5,433 nucleotides of DNA, taken from positions 1 to 5,433 of the forward strand of contig JAHJFH010000170.1 of NCBI GenBank assembly GCA_018824925.1, given 5' to 3'. Both the position numbers and the translations under genes were made by a program. This document shows, piece by piece, positions 1-4,711 of this stretch. The stretch comes from Thermoplasmatota archaeon (GTDB lineage Archaea; Thermoplasmatota; E2; DHVEG-1). The notes under the pieces were generated by a model. The model saw only the letters and a list, made by a program, of their open reading frames with translations. It did no database searches and was not told the DNA's origin. Positions within the stretch are counted from its first letter, which is position 1. The number at the start of each line of letters is the position of its first letter.

Positions 1-75
1 CACTACCTTCAATGGAGGATGCTTTTGATTTATTTTTTTGAAATTTTTAACCTAGCTACCGTTGATTGATGGCAG

Positions 76-1041
76 TCATTTCTCGATAAAAATTCTTCTT
101 GATAGTATCTGGATTAGACAAAAAAATGCCATAAGAGCAGCTGTAATATGGAGCTGTTTAGGCGGTATATTCCAAATTCTGTTTTTCAATTTGGAGTTTA
201 TGCTGATCCAAAGATTGTACAGCACAAATGAAAGGAGGATAAGAAAAAGTCGTACGGCATATGAAAGAGAACAGGTTTTTCCTCGAAACTGTTTTTTCGT
301 TTTATAACCAGTTTCAATACCCCATCTCTTTCTGAAATCCCTTGCAAGCTGAAATGCTGTCTCTTGTGAATGTACTAGGATGTTGGTGATGAACATAAAA
401 TATCGGTCATCCTCATCGTATTTCTCAGCAGGTATTCCTTCTACCTTGGAGTTATCTACAATCACAAGATGTGTTTTTACCTTAATCCTCTGCCGTTTAC
501 GGCTGCCATGGGAGGTTTTGTTAAATTCATATTCATACACCTTCCATATCCTTTTATCCTCCTTGAGCTCCTCTAGAAACGTGTTAGTCCGTTTTGTTTT
601 AATCGCCCGGATGACAAAAGGGATCTTTTCCGCCTGTAAAGAAGAAACAATAGGGGCTGCAAAAAATTCTCTATCCATTAACACTGCTTTGATATGTACC
701 ATCTTTTTCGCCTTTTCAATAAGACACAATAAAATCTCTCTTCTGATTGCATCTGGAAAAACAGGTTCAAAATCAATAGTAAATTTCTCATCATCAACAA
801 CATCCGCAGAAATGATCCTATGGAAATTATGTGTCCCAGATTGTTTCTTGCTATGAACTATTTTATCGATATCGTCACATTTTTTCTTCCGAGGCTTCCA
901 ATCTCTTTTCTTCTTAGGATACCTAGGAATATCATGATAATCCACTGCGAGATACACGTTCTTTTTTGGTCTGTCAATCCACTCATTAAACAGCTGTACG
1001 TTGATAGTTTTGAAATCATGGAGTATTCTTATTCCATCCAT
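76..1041 (-). CDS. ISH3-like transposase, DDE catalytic fragment
   Basis: This 321-residue product carries the RNase H-like catalytic core of an IS4-superfamily (DDE_Tnp_1-like) transposase, which cuts and rejoins DNA at the element ends. The likely triad is D34 in the strand VYLAVDYHD, D123 in AVLMDREFF, and E243 in KRWGIETGYK. The last fits the Y/R-x-E-x-K type signature typical of IS4 relatives. The segment between the second D and the E is rich in charged residues and beta-like, as in the family's insertion domain. A hydrophobic helix follows near residues 261-281. The ATG at 1041 is an internal Met of the original protein rather than a true start: the same frame meets a stop just upstream at 1048-1050, and residues before it belong to the fragment at 1016-1264. 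The C-terminus appears complete. Assignment to ISH3 rather than another IS4 relative comes from memory of the DYHDIP-like motif. Confidence 0.8.
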   Translation of the reverse strand: MDGIRILHDFKTINVQLFNEWIDRPKKNVYLAVDYHDIPRYPKKKRDWKPRKKKCDDIDKIVHSKKQSGTHNFHRIISADVVDDEKFTIDFEPVFPDAIRREILLCLIEKAKKMVHIKAVLMDREFFAAPIVSSLQAEKIPFVIRAIKTKRTNTFLEELKEDKRIWKVYEYEFNKTSHGSRKRQRIKVKTHLVIVDNSKVEGIPAEKYDEDDRYFMFITNILVHSQETAFQLARDFRKRWGIETGYKTKKQFRGKTCSLSYAVRLFLILLSFVLYNLWISINSKLKNRIWNIPPKQLHITAALMAFFCLIQILSRRIFIEK

Positions 1042-1264
1042 GGGTTTTTATTCGTTTGAATACGGTATCTGCGCTGCATATCCCATCAGAATAATACCCA
1101 ATTTCTTTCACGGTTGTTTCTACGAATTGATTCAGAAATGTTGTTTGTAACAGGATCTCAAATACTCTCCTGTTGCCGTGGATTGTATTACAATGTGTTG
1201 GAAGGTGAATATCTCGTTCTAGTTTCTTCAAAATAGTGTTATATATCTTTTTGTGCATTCCCAT
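1016..1264 (-). CDS. ISH3-like transposase, N-terminal fragment
   Basis: This 82-residue piece is the N-terminal region of the transposase: basic, mostly helical in character, and ending its family-like part with the segment SADTVFKRIKTHG. After that the residues (WNKNTP) no longer look like the family, while the catalytic part continues in another frame. Reading on requires a +1 shift (one extra base) in about 1034-1050. The in-frame ATG pair at 1264 and 1258 offers two starts. The sequence before them (GGGATGGG) is only a weak ribosome-binding site, and a long hairpin ends three bases upstream. The product alone lacks all catalytic residues. The split could be a disabling mutation or, less likely, programmed frameshifting. 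Confidence 0.7.
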   Translation of the reverse strand: MGMHKKIYNTILKKLERDIHLPTHCNTIHGNRRVFEILLQTTFLNQFVETTVKEIGYYSDGICSADTVFKRIKTHGWNKNTP

Positions 1265-1267
1265 CCC

Positions 1268-1321
1268 AAGTGTGTGTTATGTGTTTTGTTTGAACATATC
1301 AAAATCACATTCCACACACTT
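1268..1321. repeat. Long imperfect inverted repeat (hairpin) upstream of the transposase
   Basis: The outer arms 1268-1276 (AAGTGTGTG) and 1313-1321 (CACACACTT) are perfectly complementary. After a 2x2 internal loop, 1279-1283 pairs with 1306-1310, and after a single unpaired T at 1305, 1284-1288 pairs with 1300-1304. This leaves an 11-nt loop at 1289-1299. In total 19 base pairs form within 54 nt. The structure ends three bases before the first transposase ATG, so it could control translation, block read-through transcription, or be part of the element's subterminal region (inference). Confidence 0.7.
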
Positions 1322-1339
1322 AAATTATTAACATGCGGA

Positions 1340-1364
1340 ACTACTGTTTATGGCGGGGAGTAGT
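1340..1364. repeat. Short inverted repeat ACTACT/AGTAGT
   Basis: ACTACT at 1340-1345 is the reverse complement of AGTAGT at 1359-1364, with a 13-nt G-rich spacer (1346-1358). It lies in the gap between the transposase hairpin and the truncated CARDB ORF. It could be part of the IS right end, but six base pairs can occur by chance. I see no gene in 1265-1433. Confidence 0.3.
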
Positions 1365-1433
1365 CACTTGTTACCTTGTAAACTTATAAAGTCGTAATTA
1401 TTCTTCGGGCAGATACAATAATGCTCTATAATA

Positions 1434-1682
1434 TCATTCATCTGGATTAAAAGAGTTGTAACTTAGATTCCGAATTTGAGTAAATTTAAATCCTATTGGT
1501 ATTACATCAAACAGTATCCTTTTTACATAAAGACGAATACTTATTATTCCAGAAGCTGTTACATTTCCTTTATTTTTTACTCTAAATTCTGTACATAAAG
1601 CTATAGGGGCGTCACTCCAATGCGGATCAATTCTTGTCACATTTAGGTCTGGTTTACCTTCATTTGTTGGCATTCCTTTCAA
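1434..1682 (-). CDS. Truncated CARDB-domain protein (second, broken CARDB unit)
   Basis: The 82 residues hold the first half of a CARDB beta-sandwich. PDL at 11-13 starts the domain, the strand-turn FRVKNKGN at 33-40 matches the conserved N-x-G-N turn, and LFDVIP at 57-62 corresponds to the LFGLIP motif of the two complete CARDB proteins here. The second half is absent (L-x-PG, VNP and the final E-x-x-Y-x-NN strand), and the frame ends in NSFNPDE. There is no signal peptide. The possible TTG start at 1680-1682 overlaps the TGA of the upstream CARDB gene in the string TTGA, and an ATG lies at 1671-1673. It is either a translationally coupled remnant or the second domain of the upstream protein, separated by a -1 frame change. 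The missing half faces the ISH3-like element. It is probably not functional alone. Confidence 0.55.
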   Translation of the reverse strand: MKGMPTNEGKPDLNVTRIDPHWSDAPIALCTEFRVKNKGNVTASGIISIRLYVKRILFDVIPIGFKFTQIRNLSYNSFNPDE

Positions 1683-2296
1683 TGTTGGATTTCGGCTTCC
1701 GTTTTGAAGTATTGTTCCTCCAATTCGCTAAGCTGGTCCAACAGCTCGGATTCCTGGATAATCTCAGGAGTAGTTTGGGTTGCAGCGCTGTTCAGGACTA
1801 CGACAGGTTTGGACATCTCCTCTTCATAAAAGTTGTTATTATAATCTAACTCCTCTATAGTATGCTCAGGATTCACCTCAGCTGAAAATTTTAGAGTACT
1901 TCCAGCGTGAAATTTGTCACTAAACGCAAAGACTATGCCAATTGACTCACCCGGAAGAAGGAATGGAGCATAATTGTCTCCTGCTCTAAAATTATGTATT
2001 TCTGTCATGGGTATCAAACCAAAAAGTAACCATTCTTCAATAACCTCCACTTCTACGATTATAATGTCCTCAGATTCGGTATTACCAATATTTCTTACAA
2101 GGCAATAATATTCCGAGAGATATGGATTTTCATATATTTTGTCAATATCCTCAATTATTAAGTCTGGCAATACTATGACATGACTGCCATCTGATCCCAC
2201 GTTAAGTTTCACATTTTCTGCAATATTTGACGCACTTACTGATGGTATGACCACTATCAAAGCTAAAAGAATTCCTATTATGGTTTTCTTTTTCAT
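1679..2296 (-). CDS. Secreted single-CARDB-domain protein
   Basis: A 205-residue exported protein of unknown precise role. Residues 1-22 form a signal peptide (MKKK, hydrophobic stretch, then SVSA with a likely cut near 22). The CARDB (cell-adhesion-related, Ig-like beta-sandwich) domain runs about 44-160: PDL at 44-46, the turn NIGN at 69-72, the hydrophobic motif LFGLIP at 91-96, LPG at 114-116, and the closing strand VNP at 141-143 with EELDYNNN up to 155. Residues 160-205 form an acidic linker and a heptad-like stretch (ELLDQLSELEEQ) that may be a coiled coil. No membrane anchor or lipobox is seen, so it is either released or held by partners. The ATG at 2296 is supported by a strong SD sequence seven bases upstream. 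The gene overlaps a truncated CARDB ORF, so the original protein may have had two domains. CARDB domains usually serve in adhesion or as spacers in surface proteins. Confidence 0.85.
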   Translation of the reverse strand: MKKKTIIGILLALIVVIPSVSASNIAENVKLNVGSDGSHVIVLPDLIIEDIDKIYENPYLSEYYCLVRNIGNTESEDIIIVEVEVIEEWLLFGLIPMTEIHNFRAGDNYAPFLLPGESIGIVFAFSDKFHAGSTLKFSAEVNPEHTIEELDYNNNFYEEEMSKPVVVLNSAATQTTPEIIQESELLDQLSELEEQYFKTEAEIQH

Positions 2297-2303
2297 TTTA
2301 TCG

Positions 2304-2310
2304 CCCCCCT
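2304..2310 (-). promoter_or_regulatory. Ribosome-binding site AGGGGGG of the CARDB gene
   Basis: On the minus strand AGGGGGG stands seven bases before the ATG at 2296, the proper distance for 16S rRNA pairing. It fixes that start. The other minus-strand secreted genes here lack such a site. Confidence 0.7.
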
Positions 2311-2369
2311 AATATGGTTTTATATTTAGTATTATTAATAAACGAATATTAATACTTTATTTTAGGACT

Positions 2370-2379
2370 ATATTTAAAA
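2370..2379 (-). promoter_or_regulatory. Possible TATA box of the CARDB gene
   Basis: The minus strand reads TTTAAATATA here, an archaeal-type TATA box. Transcription would start about 26 bases downstream, near 2348, giving a leader of about 50 nt that includes the SD site. A second AT box at 2317-2327 (AAATATAAAAC) is also visible, but initiation from it would exclude the SD. The whole stretch is AT-rich, so the choice is uncertain. Confidence 0.3.
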
Positions 2380-2384
2380 AAAAT

Positions 2385-2425
2385 TCAGTAAAATAAGAAA
2401 AAAAGAAGGGGGTTAAAGCGCCCCC
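2385..2425 (-). terminator. Hairpin plus T-rich terminator of the carboxypeptidase-regulatory-like gene
   Basis: On the minus strand GGGGG (2425-2421) pairs with CCCCC (2412-2408) across an 8-nt loop. A T-rich run follows (TTCTTTTTTTCTTATTTT, 2407-2390). The stop codon TAA (2415-2413) lies in the loop, so the stem overlaps the gene end. The T tract alone would suit archaeal termination. It separates this gene from the CARDB gene downstream. Confidence 0.65.
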
Positions 2426-2796
2426 AGAAAAACCGTTTTCTGCTGCAAAACCACATTACCCTGCTCAAGGATGAAATCCGACCATGCGTCGGGATTCTCC
2501 TGCGTCAGGGTCACTGTTTTTGACTGCTTGGCATATCCTGGCTTGCTTACCGTGACCTCAAAGGTCCCCAAAGGCAGCCCTATTATGGCGTAATAGCCAA
2601 ACATGCCTGTCATGGTGGTTCTGGAGCCGGCCTGGATTGTTACAAATGGAATCGGCGTCATAGGCCACTTTCCGTTTTCGATATAGACAAAGCCCCGAAT
2701 GTTTCCCAGGCACTGCTGGGATGATGCACTGGCTAAAGGCCCAATCGCAGTCACCGCTATCAACAATGTAGCAGTTACAGCTATTACTTTTTTCAT
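2413..2796 (-). CDS. Small secreted protein with a carboxypeptidase-regulatory-like domain
   Basis: A 127-residue exported protein made of one transthyretin-like beta-sandwich (CarboxypepD_reg-like). Residues 1-24 are a signal peptide (MKKV, hydrophobic core, LASA-S near 24). The domain runs about 31-111: GNIRGFVY, PIPFVTIQAG at 48-57, TTMTGMFGYYAI at 60-71 (the T-x-x-G-x-Y turn), the hallmark GLPLGTFEVTVSKPGY at 73-88, a last strand KTVTLT at 93-98, and DFIL at 107-110. A 16-residue tail follows. Such domains act as binding or spacer modules in surface proteins and rarely stand alone. No enzyme domain or anchor is present, so it may be a stalk or partner of another surface protein. Its base composition is higher in G+C (about 53-57% in two hand-counted 60-nt lines) than the CARDB genes (about 33-35%). 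No SD precedes the ATG, which suggests a leaderless transcript. Confidence 0.85.
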   Translation of the reverse strand: MKKVIAVTATLLIAVTAIGPLASASSQQCLGNIRGFVYIENGKWPMTPIPFVTIQAGSRTTMTGMFGYYAIIGLPLGTFEVTVSKPGYAKQSKTVTLTQENPDAWSDFILEQGNVVLQQKTVFLGAL

Positions 2797-2809
2797 ATTA
2801 AATAATTAA

Positions 2810-2821
2810 CTTTTAAATTAA
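2810..2821 (-). promoter_or_regulatory. Possible TATA box upstream of the carboxypeptidase-regulatory-like gene
   Basis: The minus strand reads TTAATTTAAAAG about 20 bases before the ATG at 2796. With no SD present, a leaderless or near-leaderless transcript is likely. The spacing is a little short for a TATA box, so this is tentative. Confidence 0.25.
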
Positions 2822-2921
2822 CTTGACTTTGTCAGATTCAATTTTTCAATCAAACCCATACTTGAGATAACCTTATTTTAACCTCTATCTTCTTTTCTTC
2901 AATTAACATAGATAGGAGTGG

Positions 2922-3587
2922 ATGGGATGCGGTATGAGGTTTCGTTTATGCGTAAAAGATTTAGATGAATCTCTAGATAGACTTACCCGACTTCATTGTG
3001 GATATCTCTCACATTTTGTAAGTAAAACCCGGAATGTTGTCAAGCAGTCGTTTCAATATCTGCAAGGGAAGTTGTTGGAGAAAGGAGATGGTACGATGTG
3101 TAGTTATGCGAAGAATGTCCCTGGTTGTAATAATCAGTCTTTGACGCATTTTATCTCTGATTCTCCATGGGAGCATGAACCAGTGCTTGATCATATACAA
3201 CGTGATGTTACTCGGTATATTGGTGATAGAAAGAATGGTGCTCTTCATGTTGATGAATCTTGTTTTCCAAAGCAGGGAAACGATTCTGTTGGTGTGCAAC
3301 GACAGTATTGCGGTCGACTGGGAAAGATTGCGAATTGTCAGGTTGGTGTATTCCTTGGGTATAATAACGGGCCGTACCGGACGTTGATTGATGAACGGTT
3401 ATATCTCCCAAGGAAATGGACTGAGGATCAGATACGTCGTACGAAATGTGGTGTACCAGATGATGTTGTATTTAAGACGAAGATTGAGTTGGCCTGGGAG
3501 ATGATCCTCCATGCAAAAAATAATCATGTCCCTTTCTGGTGGATTGGGATTGATTGTTTTTATGGGAAGGATAGTCTGGCTTCGTGA
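2922..3587 (+). CDS. IS701-like transposase, N-terminal and first catalytic part (frameshifted)
   Basis: This 221-residue piece has the family's most conserved block: LHVDESCFPKQG at 108-119 with the likely first catalytic aspartate D111, then SVGVQRQYCGRLGKIANCQV at 122-141 and LIDERLYLPRKWTED at 155-169. GIDCFYG at 209-215 holds the likely second aspartate D211. The match to the DDE_5 type (IS701) is recognised from memory. An AGGAG at 2914-2918 lies close to the ATG at 2922, and an in-frame ATG at 2934 is a second candidate start. The frame ends in SLAS-stop because of an extra base at about 3576. The product lacks the third acidic residue and is probably inactive. G+C is about 43-48% in sampled lines, above the CARDB genes. 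Confidence 0.8.
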   Translation: MGCGMRFRLCVKDLDESLDRLTRLHCGYLSHFVSKTRNVVKQSFQYLQGKLLEKGDGTMCSYAKNVPGCNNQSLTHFISDSPWEHEPVLDHIQRDVTRYIGDRKNGALHVDESCFPKQGNDSVGVQRQYCGRLGKIANCQVGVFLGYNNGPYRTLIDERLYLPRKWTEDQIRRTKCGVPDDVVFKTKIELAWEMILHAKNNHVPFWWIGIDCFYGKDSLAS

Positions 3588-3712
3588 TCAAATTGATAAG
3601 AGTGGTATGTTCTATATTGCTGATATTCGATGTGATACGCTTGTTTGGTTAGAACGTCCAGAGATACGGATCGGAGCGGAAAGAAGGTGCTCGTGGACGT
3701 ACGCCGACACGG

Positions 3713-3952
3713 ATGAAAGCAGTAGGGGCAGATTCTATCCATGTCGAAGATCTTAAGGAACAGCTGAATAAAAGTCAATGGCATCGTGTGTTCATTCGTG
3801 ATACGGAACGACGGGAGCTCTGGTCGACGATGGCAACTGTTCGTGTGTTCCCGATGGTTGATAGCCTTCCTGGTGATGAATGCTGGTTGATTATACGGTG
3901 TGACCAGGAGAAACTTAATTCGGGATATCACATATCGAATAATCAGGATTAA
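3713..3952 (+). CDS. IS701-like transposase, C-proximal fragment
   Basis: The same frame is open from about 3662 and encodes RKEGARGRTPTRMKA, followed by VEDLKEQLNKSQWHRVFIRDTERRELW and ECWLIIRCDQEKLNSGYHISN, which match the later part of IS701 transposases. The ATG at 3713 is internal to the old gene and not a real start. A glutamate in this region would complete the DDE triad, but I cannot say which one. The frame stops just after YHISNNQD, where intact relatives go on for several dozen residues, so the protein is truncated. A bridging segment in the middle frame (3577-3666: WLRDQIDKSGMFYIADIRCD and onward to RPEI) belongs between this piece and the N-terminal one. Confidence 0.65.
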   Translation: MKAVGADSIHVEDLKEQLNKSQWHRVFIRDTERRELWSTMATVRVFPMVDSLPGDECWLIIRCDQEKLNSGYHISNNQD

Positions 3953-3974
3953 AACAACCAACAAATAGACACAT

Positions 3975-3998
3975 GATATCTTCGATTAGAAGATCATC
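3975..3998. repeat. Hairpin after the IS701-like remnant
   Basis: GATATCTTC (3975-3983) pairs with GAAGAT plus ATC (3989-3994 and 3996-3998) around a 5-nt loop, with one bulged C at 3995, giving nine base pairs. It follows the transposase remnant by 22 bases. No T-run follows on the plus strand. It may be a piece of the old IS end or a weak terminator. Confidence 0.4.
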
Positions 3999-4037
3999 GA
4001 GGGAAACTGGCTACAATAGTAACCTTCTGTACTGTTG

Positions 4038-4568
4038 TTAATTATTAAAAATTGAATCAAGAGTGTCCTTACTAAACCATAATCCAAAAACAGTAAACAT
4101 TAATTCATTATCGCCATTATTAATATAATTATTTTCTTGAACGGTTTTGTTTGGATTAACTGTGCATCTAAATTTTATAAATCCGAAATCCGGTAGAGCA
4201 CCATCTCCTGTAAAGATTAAATCAATATAATTGCCGGGTTTGATACCTCCACTGACAAAATATTGAATCTCATTGTTAATTATAACCTTAATTGGTATTA
4301 ATCCAAAGAGGTTCTGGGTTACTAATAATTTCAAATCTATTTTTTCTCCGGAGGTGGCATCTCCGATATTTCTGACTCTCGCACTAAATAATATGTCACC
4401 CGGTGTATGGCTCGAATGCAAAATTATATCCTTAACAATAAGGTCTGGTAATCCGTCAATTGATTCCGTATACTCAACATCAGCTTCGACACCAACCATT
4501 GATAAACAACATAAAACCAATGCGAGTGGCATCACTGCAGAAATCAACTTATATTTTCCTCTCCGCAT
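4038..4568 (-). CDS. Secreted single-CARDB-domain protein, paralog of the one at 1679-2296
   Basis: A 176-residue exported protein. I chose the ATG at 4568 (MRRGKYK) over a TTG three codons upstream because it begins a normal signal peptide: basic start, hydrophobic 8-28, likely cut near VEA-D at 29. Cys20-Cys21 do not form a proper lipobox. The CARDB domain spans about 41-152: PDL at 41-43, RVRNIGD at 64-70, LFGLIP at 87-92, KPG at 110-112, VNP at 137-139, and ENNYINN at 145-151. The order and spacing copy those of the other complete CARDB protein, including the LFGLIP motif. It ends in a short hydrophobic tail (FTVFGLWF) that is too short for a membrane anchor. The role is unknown, with adhesion or cell-surface binding the usual guess for the fold. 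The gene is divergent from the secreted-protein gene at 4712 and has no SD site. Confidence 0.85.
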   Translation of the reverse strand: MRRGKYKLISAVMPLALVLCCLSMVGVEADVEYTESIDGLPDLIVKDIILHSSHTPGDILFSARVRNIGDATSGEKIDLKLLVTQNLFGLIPIKVIINNEIQYFVSGGIKPGNYIDLIFTGDGALPDFGFIKFRCTVNPNKTVQENNYINNGDNELMFTVFGLWFSKDTLDSIFNN

Positions 4569-4594
4569 ATAAATCAAAATATATAATGCATAAC

Positions 4595-4606
4595 GAAAAT
4601 ATAAAT
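4595..4606 (-). promoter_or_regulatory. Probable TATA box of the second CARDB gene
   Basis: The minus strand reads TTTATATTTTC here, preceded by the purine-rich AAAAGA that could serve as a BRE. Initiation about 26 bases downstream would fall near 4575, only a few bases before the ATG at 4568. That agrees with the lack of an SD site and a nearly leaderless mRNA. Confidence 0.45.
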
Positions 4607-4699
4607 CTTTTGCTCTGAAGTTTCTATGAAATCATGTGTATTTAACGAATGTAACATTATTTCATAAGTTATTTTAATGAATTGATTGATATTGTTATT

Positions 4700-4704
4700 G
4701 GAGG
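4700..4704 (+). promoter_or_regulatory. Ribosome-binding site GGAGG pointing to an ATT start
   Basis: GGAGG lies seven bases before ATT at 4712-4714 and four before ATT at 4709-4711. No ATG, GTG or TTG of the long frame lies at a usable distance downstream; the nearest is GTG at 4730. This motif decides the start of the following gene. Confidence 0.55.
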
Positions 4705-4711
4705 AATCATT

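Larger units (their letters stand above)
76..1264 (-). mobile_element. ISH3-like (IS4 superfamily) insertion sequence, transposase frameshifted, ends not defined
   Basis: The two minus-strand pieces at 1016-1264 and 76-1041 join into one DDE transposase of roughly 400 residues, close to the usual length for ISH3-like proteins. Only the coding span is given, because I could not find convincing terminal inverted repeats or a target-site duplication. The left end lies in 1-75 or outside the window, and the right end probably lies between 1321 and 1433. The element lies downstream of a truncated CARDB ORF, so insertion or later deletion may have removed the rest of that gene (inference). Confidence 0.75.
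2922..3952 (+). mobile_element. Decayed IS701-like insertion sequence (transposase pseudogene)
   Basis: Three plus-strand frames join into one IS701-type transposase. Frame one runs from 2922 to about 3575, frame two from 3577 to about 3666, and frame three from 3668 to 3952. Removing C3576 restores FYGKDSWLRDQID, and removing C3667 restores RPEIGSERKEGARGR, both as expected for the family. About 343 residues remain, and the C-terminal part of a protein that usually reaches around 400 is absent. None of the three frames after 3952 shows it. No convincing terminal inverted repeats were found in 2797-2921 or 3953-4037, so only the coding span is given. Confidence 0.8.

Noticed and set aside
60..71. 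12-base direct repeat CGTTGATTGATG, also at 3382-3393
   Set aside because: The second copy encodes the conserved TLIDE residues of the IS701-like transposase and is not at an element boundary. A chance match fits better than a target duplication.
1..75. Possible left terminal inverted repeat of the ISH3-like element against 1290-1370
   Set aside because: Only short matches such as TTTTGAT were found, with inconsistent spacing; not enough to define an IS end.
380..856. Plus-strand open frame of 158 codons
   Set aside because: It lies antisense to the clear DDE transposase at 76-1041 and has no family-like motif; it is a shadow frame.
2797..2921. Possible left terminal inverted repeat of the IS701-like element against 3953-4037
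   Set aside because: The best pairing (CAG-x-TTC in both) is too short and interrupted, and no target-site duplication was seen.
3560..3964. Minus-strand open frame of 134 codons
   Set aside because: It is antisense to the IS701-like remnant, whose plus-strand frames carry recognisable family motifs; the long frame arises by chance.
4560..4568. Lipobox-type cysteine in the signal peptide of the second CARDB protein
   Set aside because: The Cys20-Cys21 context is LVLCC, with leucine instead of G/A/S before the cysteine, and the hydrophobic core continues past it.
4273..4572. Plus-strand open frame of 99 codons
   Set aside because: It is antisense to the CARDB gene at 4038-4568, which has a signal peptide and an intact domain.
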